Under the pieces are notes generated by a model. It did not search any database. It saw only the letters and a list, made by a program, of their open reading frames with translations, and had not been told where the DNA came from. This document shows, one piece after another, positions 42,000 to 51,206 of a stretch of DNA of 64,000 bases (within the stretch, counting starts at the first letter, position 1; every line of letters begins with the position of its first letter). The DNA comes from Chloroflexota bacterium (GTDB lineage: Bacteria > Chloroflexota > Dehalococcoidia > Lucifugimonadales > Australimonadaceae). The DNA is taken from assembly GCA_028874795.1 (NCBI GenBank), contig JAPPHT010000008.1, positions 1-64,000 on the forward strand. Reading direction: 5' to 3'. Position numbers and translations under genes: made by a program.

Positions 42000-42644
42000 C
42001 GCTGCAAACCCTCACCCCCAGCCCCTCTCCCAGAGGGCGAGGGGAGCCAAAACAGGGGGAGGCGAGGTTGCGCGCTAAAGCGCGGGCCTCCGCAGGAACG
42101 ACGGGGAACCCCCGAGAGATGTTTCGACTACGCCCTCGGCTTCGCTCAACATGACAGCCCGTCGCCCTGCTCCGCTCCATTCACCCCCATCCTGACCTTC
42201 CCCCATCGAGGGGGAAGGGACCGGAACAAGGCTGCGCGGTTCCTGCCTCCGCAGGAACGACAGGACCCGAGAGGATTTCGCGCGCTAAAGCGCGGACTTC
42301 GCTGCGCTTCGCTCGAAATGACAATGCGCCCTCTACCTCCCAACCCGCAGTACCCTCTCCCTAACCCTCTCCCCTTGTAGGGCGAGGGGAGCCAAACAGG
42401 GGCAGGCGAGGTTGCGCGCTAAAGCGCGGGCCTTCGCAGGAACGACGGGGAACCCCCCGAGAGATGTTCGACTACGCCCTCGGCTTCGCTCAACATGACA
42501 AGGCTGTCGGCTCCATCCACCCCCATCCCTGACCTTCTCCCATCGAGGGGGAAGGGACCGGAAAAAGGCTGCGCGGTTCCTGCCTCCGCAGGAACGACGA
42601 GGCGGGTGTGGCGCGCGGGGTGGTTTCGCGCTAACGTTGGCTCC
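42000..42644. repeat. Repeat-rich spacer between zur and CoA-transferase genes
   Basis: About 640 bases without a gene. The order is: CCCTCACCCCCAGCCCCTCTCCC block; CGCGCTAAAGCGCG palindrome; a CGAGAGATGTTTCGACTACGCC...CAACATGACA element (42112-42161); CCTTCCCCCATCGAGGGGGAAGG (about 42196); TTCCTGCCTCCGCAGGAA; then a second run of the same set (about 42350-42600), so the spacer contains a roughly 300-bp near-tandem duplication of repeat modules. TAACGT at 42632-42637, 7 bases before the next ATG, may be a leaderless -10 box. Confidence 0.7.
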
Positions 42645-43361
42645 ATGCGCGACAAGGTCTACCCCGACTTCGACGCCGCCGTCGCCGACATCCCTGACGG
42701 GGCGTCCATCATGCTCTCCGGCTTCGCCGGGCCCGGCACGGCGCGCAACCTCATCGCCGCCCTCCACCGGCAGGGCGCGAAGGACCTCACGCTCATCTCC
42801 AACACGCCCGGACGCTGGCAGGACGACCGTATCGACTCCGGCGTGCTCGTGAAGGACGGGCGCGTAGCGAAGATCCACGCCGCTTTCACGGCGTCGCCGC
42901 ACCCGTCCGTGCCGTCGCCGTTCACAGACCTGTACGAGGCGGGGAAGATCGAGGCGGAGCTGATGCCACAGGGCACGCTCGCGGAGCGCATCCGCGCGGC
43001 CGGGGCCGGCATCGCGGCCTTCTTCACACCCACCGGCGTCGGCACGGAGATGGCGGACGGCAAGGAGACGCGGGTCTTCGACGGCAGGGAGTACGTGCTG
43101 GAGACCGCGCTGCACGCCGACTACGCGTTCGTGCGCGCGCGCCGCGCCGACCGGTCCGGCAACCTGCAGTACCACCGCACTCAGCGGAACTTCGGCCCCG
43201 TCATGGCGCGCGCCGCGAAGGTGACGATCGTCGAGGTCGACGGGCCTGTCGTCGAGGAGGGGGACATCGACCCTGACCACGTCCACACGCCGGGGCTGTT
43301 CGTGGACCGCATCGTCGTCGTCCCGCCGGACGGCATACAGGAGGAGCCGCCCGAGCGATGA
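42645..43361 (+). CDS. 3-oxoacid CoA-transferase subunit A
   Basis: A 238-residue alpha subunit of a class I CoA-transferase, which moves CoA between succinyl-CoA and a 3-oxoacid. VADIPDGASIMLSGFAGPGTARNLI, the glycine loop, LMPQGTLAERIRAAGAGIAAFFTPTGVGT, and the tail HTPGLFVDRIVV are family blocks. The ATG at 42645 has no Shine-Dalgarno but a TANNNT box 7 bases upstream. The beta subunit follows after a 204-base repeat-filled gap, which is unusual because the pair normally overlaps or abuts. The substrate may be acetoacetate or 3-oxoadipate; the latter would fit aromatic catabolism. Confidence 0.9.
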   Translation: MRDKVYPDFDAAVADIPDGASIMLSGFAGPGTARNLIAALHRQGAKDLTLISNTPGRWQDDRIDSGVLVKDGRVAKIHAAFTASPHPSVPSPFTDLYEAGKIEAELMPQGTLAERIRAAGAGIAAFFTPTGVGTEMADGKETRVFDGREYVLETALHADYAFVRARRADRSGNLQYHRTQRNFGPVMARAAKVTIVEVDGPVVEEGDIDPDHVHTPGLFVDRIVVVPPDGIQEEPPER

Positions 43362-43565
43362 GGACGCTGCGCATGCCTCCCCACCGGTTCACCCTCACCC
43401 CAGCCTTCCCCCATCGAGGGGGAAGGGGCCAGGCGCCCCGCACGCCGCCCAGCCCGAGGGCCCTCACCCGCCGCTGCGCGCCGACCTCTCCCCCAGGAGA
43501 GGTGGGGATACGAGGTCCCTGCCTTCGCAGGAACGACGAGGCTGTGCTCCGTCTAAGGGGTTGCG

Positions 43566-44276
43566 ATGACTGAACACCCTCACCCCAACCCTCTCCCAGC
43601 GGGAGAGGGGGCCAGACAGCCTCTCGACCGGCAGACGATGGCCAACCGCCTCGCGATGGAGTTTCACGACGGCTGGGTGGTCAACCTCGGCATCGGCATC
43701 CCGACGCTCTGCTCCAACTTCGTGCACCCCGACCGGCAGGTCATCTTCCAATCCGAGAACGGGCTGGTGAACTACGGCCCGCTCGCCGAGCGTGGCGAGG
43801 AGGACCCGAACCTGGTGAACGCGGGCGGGCAGTACGTGGTGGAGATGGCGGGGATGGCCATCCTGGACCACGCGGACTCGTTCGCGCTGATCCGGGCAGG
43901 CTACGTGGACGTGACCGTGCTGGGCGCGTACGAGGTCGCCGCGAACGGCGACTTCGCGAACTGGAAGGTGGCGGGCGCGAAGGGAGGGGGCATCGGCGGG
44001 GCGATGGACCTGGCCGTTGGGGCGAAGAACGTCTTCCTCGCGCTGGAGCACACGACGCGCGACGGCAAGCCGCGGCTGGTCGAGCGCTGCTCGCTGCCGG
44101 TGACCGCGGTCGGCGTGGTCAAGCTCGTGGCGACGAACCTGGGCCTGTTCGAGATCACGGAACAGGGCTTCCTGCTCACCGAGATCGCGCCCGGCTACAC
44201 GCCGGAAGACGTGCAGGCTGTCACGGGCGCGCAACTCAGCATCGCGCCAGATCTGCGCGAATTTCGCCGTCGTTAA
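43566..44276 (+). CDS. 3-oxoacid CoA-transferase subunit B
   Basis: The beta subunit, 236 residues from ATG 43566 or 212 from ATG 43638. The catalytic glutamate is in FQSENGLVNYG, with GIGIPTLCSNFVH before and GGGIGGAMDLAVGAKNVF after it. The first about 19 residues (EHPHPNPLPAGEGARQ) are the translation of a dispersed palindromic repeat, which has invaded the 5' end of the gene; AAGGGG lies before the first ATG, none before the second. The gap 43362-43565 contains more repeats, including CCTTCCCCCATCGAGGGGGAAGG near 43405. Confidence 0.9.
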   Translation: MTEHPHPNPLPAGEGARQPLDRQTMANRLAMEFHDGWVVNLGIGIPTLCSNFVHPDRQVIFQSENGLVNYGPLAERGEEDPNLVNAGGQYVVEMAGMAILDHADSFALIRAGYVDVTVLGAYEVAANGDFANWKVAGAKGGGIGGAMDLAVGAKNVFLALEHTTRDGKPRLVERCSLPVTAVGVVKLVATNLGLFEITEQGFLLTEIAPGYTPEDVQAVTGAQLSIAPDLREFRRR

Positions 44277-44346
44277 TGATTCGAGAACCCCGTGTTAAAC
44301 CTGCTATGCTTTACTTGTCGTAGGAAGTATCGCGTCGGAGAACTGG

Positions 44347-45837
44347 ATGGATCCGGTCGGTTGGATGGAACGGCTGGCCTCGCACTACGAGGTGATGCGC
44401 AGCCGGTACCCGGAAGAGAAGCTGATCATCCTGTTCGACATCGACGGCACGATACTCGATACGCGCTACCTCGTCATCACTGTTCTTCAGTCCTACGATA
44501 CGACCCACGGAACGTCCCATTTCCGGAACCTTCGCATATCGGAAATAACGACACACGAGGACAACATCCGGGAGCTGTTGGTACGGTTCGGGCTGTCCAC
44601 GACTGAACGCGAGCAGATCGCGGCGTGGTATGAGCGCGCCTACTGGTCTCCGGATGCGGTGCTGTGGGCGCATCGACCGTTCTCCGGGGTCATGGAGGTC
44701 ATGCGGTGGTTCCAGATGCAGCCCGATACGTTCGTGGGGCTGAATACCGGCAGGTCAGAGGCGATCCGCGCGGAGACGCTCGATTGTCTGAATGAGCTGG
44801 GCAAGGAGTACAAGGTCCGGTTCACCAGCGACCTGTTGCACATGAATCCAGGCCCCCGGGACCGGAACGTCCCGCGGGTGAAGGCTGCCGGGGTCCTGCA
44901 GTTCCAGCGGGCGGGATACCGGGTGTTCGCCGCAGTGGACAACGAGCCGGCCAACCTGGCGGCGATCGCCGAGGTGGACCCCTCCCACCAGATCATGCTG
45001 CTTCACGCCGACACGATCTTCGAGTCCCAACGGAAGGCGCTGCCGCCGCGCTCCGTCAGCGGGGACGTGTACGACCTCACGCAACTGGCCCAGGAGACGG
45101 ACCTGCCGCGGCACGTCCAGCTCGTGTGGCACGGGACCAACGACGCGCGCAACCTGCGCCTGTTCCTGGCGTCCAACGTGACATGGGGTGAGGCGGACGT
45201 GCGATTGGCCCCGGCGTCCGAGCAGCTGGTGCTCCGGCACGATCCGCTGGACGGCGCTCATCCCTGCCGGCAGGAGGACCTGCTGCTGCTGGAAGACGTG
45301 CTGGAGTCCGTGGGAGCCTCGGGGAAGTCCATCAAGCTGGACCTGAAGGAAGGCGGCCCGGTGGTGCACGAGAGCCTGGCGGCGCTGCGGGCGGCCGGTT
45401 TCGACGATTCCCGGGTCTGGTTCAACGCCAACGCCAACCTCTTGGGAAGGGAGGGGTTCGCTGTCCTGCAGGACGCCTACCCCTCCGCCATCATGCAGTG
45501 CCCCATCGACGCCATGGTCCCTATCCTGCTGAGCAGGCCCGAGGAGGGACTGGAGTGTCTGGAAGAGCTGCGCTCCTGGGGCATCAACCGATTGTCAGTA
45601 AAGTGGAACACACCGCAGATGAGCAGGCTGGTGGAGCAGTTGACCTCGTGGGGGTTCGAGACCAACGTCTACAACGTGCCGGACCTGAAGGCCTTTCTGA
45701 AGACGGCACTTCTGCTGCCCAGATCCATCACGTCCGACTTCAACTTCCCGCAGTGGCACTACTTCGGCAGGGGCTCAGGCCAGGAAGGCAAGTACCACGA
45801 GTACTCCATCAAGACCGAGGCGCCCCTGACCCAGTGA
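44347..45837 (+). CDS. HAD phosphatase fused to menorin (FAM151/DUF2181)-like domain
   Basis: A 496-residue two-domain protein. The N-terminal 240 residues are a HAD hydrolase (ILFDIDGTILDTR about residue 29, LNTGRSEAIR about 139, VDNEPANL about 200). The C-terminal half (QLVWHGTNDARNLRLFLASNVTWGEADVRL, LRHDPLDGAHPC, KSIKLDLKEGGPVVHESL, VWFNANANLLG) resembles the FAM151/menorin domain, a phosphodiesterase-like barrel of mostly animal fame. GGAG is 6 bases before the ATG, and TATGCT at 44313-44318 could be its promoter. No neighbour explains the pairing. A lipid or nucleotide phosphoester substrate is plausible, unproven. Confidence 0.65.
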   Translation: MDPVGWMERLASHYEVMRSRYPEEKLIILFDIDGTILDTRYLVITVLQSYDTTHGTSHFRNLRISEITTHEDNIRELLVRFGLSTTEREQIAAWYERAYWSPDAVLWAHRPFSGVMEVMRWFQMQPDTFVGLNTGRSEAIRAETLDCLNELGKEYKVRFTSDLLHMNPGPRDRNVPRVKAAGVLQFQRAGYRVFAAVDNEPANLAAIAEVDPSHQIMLLHADTIFESQRKALPPRSVSGDVYDLTQLAQETDLPRHVQLVWHGTNDARNLRLFLASNVTWGEADVRLAPASEQLVLRHDPLDGAHPCRQEDLLLLEDVLESVGASGKSIKLDLKEGGPVVHESLAALRAAGFDDSRVWFNANANLLGREGFAVLQDAYPSAIMQCPIDAMVPILLSRPEEGLECLEELRSWGINRLSVKWNTPQMSRLVEQLTSWGFETNVYNVPDLKAFLKTALLLPRSITSDFNFPQWHYFGRGSGQEGKYHEYSIKTEAPLTQ

Positions 45838-46086
45838 GCGGCACGGAACAGGCGGGGGTTCTTCCACGGCAACCCCGATTGTCCTCACCCCGCATCAAGT
45901 GCGGGCAGGCTCTAACCTTCCCCCATCGAGGGGGAAGGGACCTGACACTCCACCCTACTCCGCAGTACCCTCTCCCCAGCCCTCTCCCCTAGCAGAGAGA
46001 GGGGATCAGGCCGGGCAAGCAGGCGTTTGCACACTGAGCGTGCAGGGCGCATCATGCACGCATCCAATCATCCAGGAGGGTGAGAT
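45838..46086. repeat. Repeat-rich spacer
   Basis: 249 bases without a gene. It contains CCCCGCATCAAGTGCGGG (about 45890), CCTTCCCCCATCGAGGGGGAAGG (45917-45939) and CCCTCTCCCCTAGCAGAGAGAGGGG. A GGAGGGTGAG ribosome site for the next gene lies at the end. Confidence 0.65.
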
Positions 46087-47037
46087 ATGGCGTTGAACTC
46101 GGAAGACCTGATCACGATCCCGGGGGCAGTGAGCCGCTACGTGCGGCTGGAGAACGGAGCGCGGGCGCACTACATGACGGCGGGGGACGTTGGACCCGCG
46201 GTCGTCCTGCTGCACGGCGGCCTTGCCGGCTCGTCCGGCGCTGCGGGGTGGCGGATGCTCATGCCGTTCCTGGCGGAGAACGGGTTCCGCGTATACGCGC
46301 CCGACCGCCCCGGCTACGGCTTCGCCGACACGCGGGAAGAGTACTGGCCCCGGCACGGCTGGAAGAGCCACACGGACTTCGTCAGGATGTTCGCCGATGC
46401 CCTCTGCCTGGACCGGTTCCACATCGGCGGGAACTCGAACGGCTGCCAGAACTCGGTCTACTTCATGCTCAACAACCCGGAGCGCGTGATCAGCGCGCCC
46501 CTGATCGCGACCGGCGGCATCGGCAACTTCGCCGGCGTCCCGGCCGACCAGCAGAAGCGGAGCACCGCGCTGCGAGACGCCGGCCCGTTCGACGGCACCA
46601 AGGACTCGATGTACCGGATGCTGGACGCGATCACGTTCCGCAAGGAAGCCCTTGTCGACGACGTGCTGGAGATGCGGACGCGCGCCGCGCGGAAGCAGGT
46701 CGACTCGCTGGCATCATCGAACCTCAACCGTCCGCCAGACGACCCCAACGAATACCAGTGGTGGAACGTCGCCGGCCGCCTCAACCAACTGACCATCCCG
46801 ATGATCTACCTGCACGGCCTGCAGGATGCGTCGGCGCCGGTCGAGAACGCGTTCCTGGCCGAGCCCCTGCTCCCGAACATCCAGTTCTTCTACATCGACC
46901 AGTGCGGGCACCAGTGCCAGACCGACCAGCCCGACATCGTTAACAACGTCTTCCTGGAGTTCCTCCGGGACGGCAAGGTGAGCTCCGAAACCGCGGAGCG
47001 CGCCGGGATCTCGAAGAACCGGCCAGCCCTGGTGTAG
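46087..47037 (+). CDS. Alpha/beta hydrolase, meta-cleavage-product hydrolase-like
   Basis: A 316-residue alpha/beta hydrolase. LLHGGLAGSSGAAGW forms the oxyanion hole, GGNSNGCQNS holds the serine nucleophile (about residue 121), the acid is in YLHGLQDASAPVENA and the histidine in QCGHQCQTDQ. The layout resembles BphD/MhpC carbon-carbon hydrolases that split ring-cleavage products. The following gene is an amidohydrolase, a combination seen in aromatic catabolic clusters. An esterase role is also possible. GGAGGGTGAG precedes the ATG. Confidence 0.78.
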   Translation: MALNSEDLITIPGAVSRYVRLENGARAHYMTAGDVGPAVVLLHGGLAGSSGAAGWRMLMPFLAENGFRVYAPDRPGYGFADTREEYWPRHGWKSHTDFVRMFADALCLDRFHIGGNSNGCQNSVYFMLNNPERVISAPLIATGGIGNFAGVPADQQKRSTALRDAGPFDGTKDSMYRMLDAITFRKEALVDDVLEMRTRAARKQVDSLASSNLNRPPDDPNEYQWWNVAGRLNQLTIPMIYLHGLQDASAPVENAFLAEPLLPNIQFFYIDQCGHQCQTDQPDIVNNVFLEFLRDGKVSSETAERAGISKNRPALV

Positions 47038-47135
47038 CCATGGCGCCGGCCACCGGCTGAACTGACCGGGTTACGAAGGACCGGCGCTGTCCTGCGCAGC
47101 GCCGGCCCGCCTGTCCGGAGAGCGAGGTTCAGGCC

Positions 47136-48275
47136 ATGAGCGACTACAAGATCTTCTCCAGCGATTCTCACGTCAGCGAGCCCCCGGACCTGTGGACCGA
47201 ACGCGTGGACAAGGCGTTCCGCTTCCGCGCTCCACGAGTCGTGCCCCTGGAGCGGAACGGAAAGCCCGAGGACTTCCTGGTCTACGAGGGTTTTCCCCCG
47301 CACCCGGTGTCGGTCGGCCTCGCCGCCGCCGCGGGGCAGGGGGACAAGGTCGCGTACCGCGAAACGGGGCGCGGCTACAACGAGGCATTGCCAGGGGGTT
47401 GGGACCCGGCCGCGCGCCTCCTGGACCAGGACGTCGACGGGGTCGAGGGGGAAGTCCTGCACACGACGCTGGGGTTCCGCCTGTTCTGGCTGAAGGACGC
47501 GGCCCTGCAACGGGAGTGCTTCCGCGTCTACAACGACTGGCTGTCCGAGTTCTGCAGCTACGACCGCCGCCGGTTCGCTGGCGTGGCCCTGATCTCGCTA
47601 TACGACATCGAGGCGGCCTGCGAGGAGTTGCGCCGCGCCCGGAGCATAGGCCTGCTGGGCGGCATGATAGGACTCTCGCCGCCGCCGGACAGCCCGCCTT
47701 ACAGCTCCCCTCTCTATGACCGCTTCTGGGCGACGGCCGAGGAGTTGGAGATGCCGCTCGTCCTGCACGAGATCACCGGTGGAGCGGAGAGCCGCTTGAT
47801 CATCGCGTACTGGGACGAGCACGCAAGCCTGGGGACCGTCATCAATCACCACGAGGCACAACGCACCCTCGGGATGCTCATCCTCTCGGGCGTGCTGGAG
47901 CGTTTCCCGCGACTGAAGATCATCTCAGCGGAGAACCACGCTGATTGGATACCGGTGTTCCTGAAGCGGCTGGGCAACGCCTTCCGGAACCGGCCTTCGT
48001 CCTACCCGACGAAGCTTTCGATGCCGCCGGTGGACTACTTCCATCGCCAGGTCTACGTCACCTACATGAACGAAGCGGATGCCATCGAGAACCGCGAGCT
48101 GATAGGTGTGGAGAACCTGGCCTTCGCTACGGACTACCCGCACGGCGCTTCCACCTGGCCCAACTCGCAGCAGATCGTGGAACGGGACTTCGCCGGCCTC
48201 CCGGAGGAGGACCGCAGGCGGATGGTCCACGACAACATCCTGCAGGTGTATGGCCTGACGGCAGCCCTGGTCTGA
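47136..48275 (+). CDS. Amidohydrolase of the ACMSD family
   Basis: A 379-residue metal-dependent amidohydrolase with SSDSHVSEPPDLW at the start (Asp-x-His ligand), PLVLHEITGG, LKIISAENHADWIP and the terminal acid in FATDYPHGASTWPNS. This clade (amidohydrolase_2) includes decarboxylases and hydrolases acting on ring-cleavage products and phenolic acids. A similar gene lies at 61721 (shared DSHV, FRIYNDWL/FRVYNDWL, FERFPRLK/LERFPRLK and TDYPH). It follows the hydrolase at 46087 by 98 bases. Substrate unknown. Confidence 0.83.
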   Translation: MSDYKIFSSDSHVSEPPDLWTERVDKAFRFRAPRVVPLERNGKPEDFLVYEGFPPHPVSVGLAAAAGQGDKVAYRETGRGYNEALPGGWDPAARLLDQDVDGVEGEVLHTTLGFRLFWLKDAALQRECFRVYNDWLSEFCSYDRRRFAGVALISLYDIEAACEELRRARSIGLLGGMIGLSPPPDSPPYSSPLYDRFWATAEELEMPLVLHEITGGAESRLIIAYWDEHASLGTVINHHEAQRTLGMLILSGVLERFPRLKIISAENHADWIPVFLKRLGNAFRNRPSSYPTKLSMPPVDYFHRQVYVTYMNEADAIENRELIGVENLAFATDYPHGASTWPNSQQIVERDFAGLPEEDRRRMVHDNILQVYGLTAALV

Positions 48276-48334
48276 GCCATCTCTTTCACCCCCATCCCAA
48301 CCTTCCCCCGTCAAGGAGGAAGGGGATCAGGGAC

Positions 48335-49414
48335 CTACCGCAGGGCGGTGAAGGCGCGCTGGGGGTTGACGGTCAGGATCTTGTCAATGGTGGCGGCGCT
48401 GAGGTCGCCGCGGCGGTCCAACTCCTCGGCGAGATGGTCCTCGCGGAACGCGTCACCGTGGGGGAAGTCGCTCGCGGTGACGAGGAAGTCGTCGCCGAGC
48501 CGGTCCACGACGTACGAGAGGTCGTCGCCGACGGCACAGGAGACGAAGATGCGGTCGCCCAGCCAGTCGTCGATGCGGGTGTGCTTGCGCTCGCGCAGGC
48601 CCTTCACGATCCAGGGGGTCCAGTCGCAGCCGATCTCCAGGATGACGACGCGGAGGTCCGGGAAGCGGTCCATCGCGCCGGAGTCCATGAGCTGCCAGAA
48701 GCCGTAGATGACCTGGTTGAGGCCGCCGCTGTAGGGATTCGTCTGCGGGAACTGCTGGCGGTCCGGCCGGGGGTATGGCTCGGCCATGTGCCGCAGCGTC
48801 GGGGACGTGCTCCCGGTGTGGATGAGGATGGGCAGACCAAGGCGGGCGGCCTCCTCGTAGATGGGCATGAAGGCGGGGTTGCTCAGCGGCATGTCCCACG
48901 GGATGCCGTGCGTGTAGATGCCGGCCGCGCCGCCGCGCTCCTTCACGCGCCTGAGCTCAGCAACGGCGAGGTCGGGCCGCCGGTAGGGGACCACGGCGGC
49001 GAAGAAGAGCCGCCCGTCCGACTTGGCGCACTGGGTGGCCATGAAGGTGTTCCAACTGCTGGCCAGCGCAGCCTCCAGTTCCGGGTTCTCGGCCACGGGT
49101 CCCTGCCAGATGGTGGGGAAGACGACCTGCTTGTCGATGCCGGCCTCGGCCATGGCGGCGATGCGGCCCTCGATGTCGGTCAGCTCCTGGACTCCGATGT
49201 CGGCGCCTTTCTGGAGGGCGCGCTTCATGATCGTTGGCGTGCCGCCGTAGAGGCGTATCTTGTAGTCGATGACCCATGCGGCGTTGTGCGCGCCGAACAC
49301 GGTGTCGTCCGGGAACTGGACCGGGAACGGACGCTGCCGCTCGAACCCCGGGGGCAGGTAGTCCCAAGTCTCGAGCCCTTCTTCGACGTGAGCGTCGCAA
49401 TCGATGACGGCCAT
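48335..49414 (-). CDS. Amidohydrolase of the ACMSD family
   Basis: A 359-residue amidohydrolase. The start ATG 49414 has GAGGAGGGG upstream and gives VIDCDAHVEEGLETWDYLPPGF. Metal-site blocks are LPILIHTGSTSPTLRH, LRVVILEIGCDWTPWIVKGL, and VTASDFPHGDAF with the catalytic Asp. The VIDCDAHVEE start differs from the DSHV group at 47136 and 61721. It converges with the gene at 47136, the 59-base gap holding a degenerate CCTTCCCCCGTCAAGGAGGAAGG repeat. Confidence 0.83.
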   Translation of the reverse strand: MAVIDCDAHVEEGLETWDYLPPGFERQRPFPVQFPDDTVFGAHNAAWVIDYKIRLYGGTPTIMKRALQKGADIGVQELTDIEGRIAAMAEAGIDKQVVFPTIWQGPVAENPELEAALASSWNTFMATQCAKSDGRLFFAAVVPYRRPDLAVAELRRVKERGGAAGIYTHGIPWDMPLSNPAFMPIYEEAARLGLPILIHTGSTSPTLRHMAEPYPRPDRQQFPQTNPYSGGLNQVIYGFWQLMDSGAMDRFPDLRVVILEIGCDWTPWIVKGLRERKHTRIDDWLGDRIFVSCAVGDDLSYVVDRLGDDFLVTASDFPHGDAFREDHLAEELDRRGDLSAATIDKILTVNPQRAFTALR

Positions 49415-49575
49415 GTTCCCCTCCTCGCGGGCATCGGATCTCGTGACAGGCGTGAGGATACGGCGGGCACGCGCCCGCGCCAAGTGGTGGCGTCCGGAGG
49501 GCCCTCACTGCTACGCCGATTCACCCCCATCCTAACCTTCCCCCATCCAGGGGGAAGGGAGCAGACAGCCCCCTC

Positions 49576-50244
49576 TCAGGCTCCCCCGGCATCTGCCGGC
49601 TGGCCGAGGACGCGCTCGATGAACTGCGATGCTATCTCCAGCCCGCGCGGGTCGATGCTGTGGCCGAGGCCCGGCAGCAGGTACGCCTCGACCGGGAAGC
49701 CGAGGTCCGCGAGCGTCTGCGCCGCCGTCGCGGTCGATTCGGGGGGCACCACGGGGTCCTGCTCGCCGTGTACGAGGACGATGGGCGGCTTCTGCCGGAC
49801 CTCGTCGGCGAGCCATTCCGGAAAGAGCAGCCTCCCGCTCAGACCGACGACGCCGGCGACGGGGCGCTCCATGCGGGGCGCGGTGTAGAGCGAGGTCATG
49901 CACCCCTGCGAGAACCCGATGAGCACGCAACGGTCGTGCGTCAGGCCGTACTCGTCCAGCAGTTCACCGACGTAGGTCTCCACGACCTCGCCCGCCTTCC
50001 GCAGCCCGGCGACGCGCTCCTCCGGCGGCTCCAGCGGGAACCAGCGGCGCCCGAAGCCGGCCTCCACGTAGGGATTGGGGGCGTCCGGAGAGTGGAAGGC
50101 CATGTGCGGGAAGCGCGGGCCGAGGGCGATCGTCAGGCCGATGAGGTCGTTGCCGTCGGCTCCCAGGCCGTGCAGCAGTATGGCGAGCGAGTCGGGCGCT
50201 CCGCCAGCGTGCGGTCGGCGGGATGGGCCATTAAGTGTGGGCAT
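49576..50244 (-). CDS. Phospholipase/carboxylesterase-type serine hydrolase
   Basis: A 222-residue cytosolic alpha/beta hydrolase of the YpfH/carboxylesterase group. LLHGLGADGNDL is the oxyanion loop, IGFSQGCMTSLY contains the nucleophile Ser (about residue 118), VLVHGEQDPVVP the Asp, and LPGLGHSIDP the His. AAGGAG lies before the ATG. The spacer between it and the amidohydrolase at 48335 holds a CCTTCCCCCATCCAGGGGGAAGG repeat (about 49536-49558). Substrate specificity cannot be read. Confidence 0.85.
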   Translation of the reverse strand: MPTLNGPSRRPHAGGAPDSLAILLHGLGADGNDLIGLTIALGPRFPHMAFHSPDAPNPYVEAGFGRRWFPLEPPEERVAGLRKAGEVVETYVGELLDEYGLTHDRCVLIGFSQGCMTSLYTAPRMERPVAGVVGLSGRLLFPEWLADEVRQKPPIVLVHGEQDPVVPPESTATAAQTLADLGFPVEAYLLPGLGHSIDPRGLEIASQFIERVLGQPADAGGA

Positions 50245-50348
50245 CGAATCTCCTTCGTAGCGAACGTTCCCCGAGAGATGTTTCGGCTACGCTCAACATG
50301 ACAAACGCCGCCACGCACTTCCCTTCAGGAGCGCAGCGGGCGTTGTGA

Positions 50349-50354
50349 GATAAT
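50349..50354 (+). promoter_or_regulatory. -10 box for leaderless DtxR-family gene
   Basis: GATAAT, one base from consensus, ends 6 bases before the ATG at 50361, without a Shine-Dalgarno. Same layout as at 7651 and 25751. Just upstream (50268-50302) is a copy of the CGAGAGATGTTTCGGCTACG...ATGACA repeat. Confidence 0.5.
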
Positions 50355-50360
50355 ACGCGC

Positions 50361-51089
50361 ATGACGACACGGACACGAACCCGCCCCCCGGGCTCCCAGC
50401 GGATCTCCCATACGGCGGAGAACTACCTCCTCTCGCTCGCCATCCTCCAGGAGGACGGCCTGAAGCCGCACATGAGCGAGCTTGCCTCCTACCTGCGGCG
50501 CATCCCGGAGGGGGAGGAGGTCGGCACGACGCTGGCTTCGGTTTCTGGCATGGTGCAGCGCATGGCGAAGGAGGGGCTGGTCCACGTTACAAAGGAGAAG
50601 CGCATCGACCTCACGCAGGCCGGGTTCGCCCGCGCCCGCGACGTGGTCCGCCGCCACCGTCTCGCCGAGCGGCTGCTCGTGGACGTGCTCGGCGTCCCGC
50701 TGGAACTGGCGGAGGCGGAGGCGCACAGCCTGGAGCACGGCATCTCGCCCGACCTCGTCGCGCGCATCGAGGAGCGGCTGGGTCATCCGGATACGTGCCC
50801 CTACGGCCGCCCGATCTACAAGGCGGACGACACCGAGCTCCGCACGTCCGACCCCGGGGCGTTCCGACTGAGCGAGGCGAGGAAGGGCCCCGCCTACTTG
50901 GTTACGCGGATCCCGGACGAGGACTTCCCGCTGCTCTCCTACCTCGTCAAGAGCGACGTGCTCCCAGGCAGGCGCATCGTCATCGAAGAGGTCGCTGACT
51001 ACCGCGGCGTCGTCGACGTGAGCCGCGACGGCCAGCAGGTGTCGCTCGGCATGGACGTCGCGGCGCGCATCTGGGTGCGGCCGGCCTAG
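50361..51089 (+). CDS. DtxR/MntR-family metal-dependent regulator
   Basis: A 242-residue regulator with all three DtxR parts: winged helix (ISHTAENYLLSLAILQED, ASVSGMVQRMAKEGLV), dimerisation and metal-binding domain (RHRLAERLLVDVLGVPLELAEAEAHSLEHGIS, with Glu/His ligands, then HPDTCPYGRPI) and a C-terminal FeoA-like SH3 domain (LPGRRIVIEEVADYRG...VSLGMDVAARIWV). It should repress iron- or manganese-uptake genes when metal is bound. No uptake genes lie adjacent, and it stands alone in orientation between repeats, so its targets are elsewhere. Confidence 0.87.
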   Translation: MTTRTRTRPPGSQRISHTAENYLLSLAILQEDGLKPHMSELASYLRRIPEGEEVGTTLASVSGMVQRMAKEGLVHVTKEKRIDLTQAGFARARDVVRRHRLAERLLVDVLGVPLELAEAEAHSLEHGISPDLVARIEERLGHPDTCPYGRPIYKADDTELRTSDPGAFRLSEARKGPAYLVTRIPDEDFPLLSYLVKSDVLPGRRIVIEEVADYRGVVDVSRDGQQVSLGMDVAARIWVRPA

Positions 51090-51096
51090 CGGGAGT

Positions 51097-51206
51097 CCTT
51101 GCGCAACTGCGCTCGGCGCAGCGTAGTTCTTCCCACCCTCCCGCCCGTACGCTTGTGGGGGACACCCCCACGCCCCCGGCAGAGGGGAACACCCCTCTGC
51201 GCTCCC
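51097..51206. repeat. 110-bp compound palindromic repeat, copy 1
   Basis: It begins CCTTGCGCAACTGCGCTC, contains the perfect hairpin GTGGGGG-ACA-CCCCCAC (51155-51171) and CAGAGGGG-AACA-CCCCTCTG (about 51179-51198). A near-identical copy lies at 54746-54853. The spacer 51090-51461 also holds an ACGCGCTGAAGCGCGTT palindrome (about 51260), a CCGAGAGATACTTCGACTCC...CATGACAGG element (51333-51380) and part of a CATCGAGGGGGAAGG repeat, but no gene. Confidence 0.8.
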
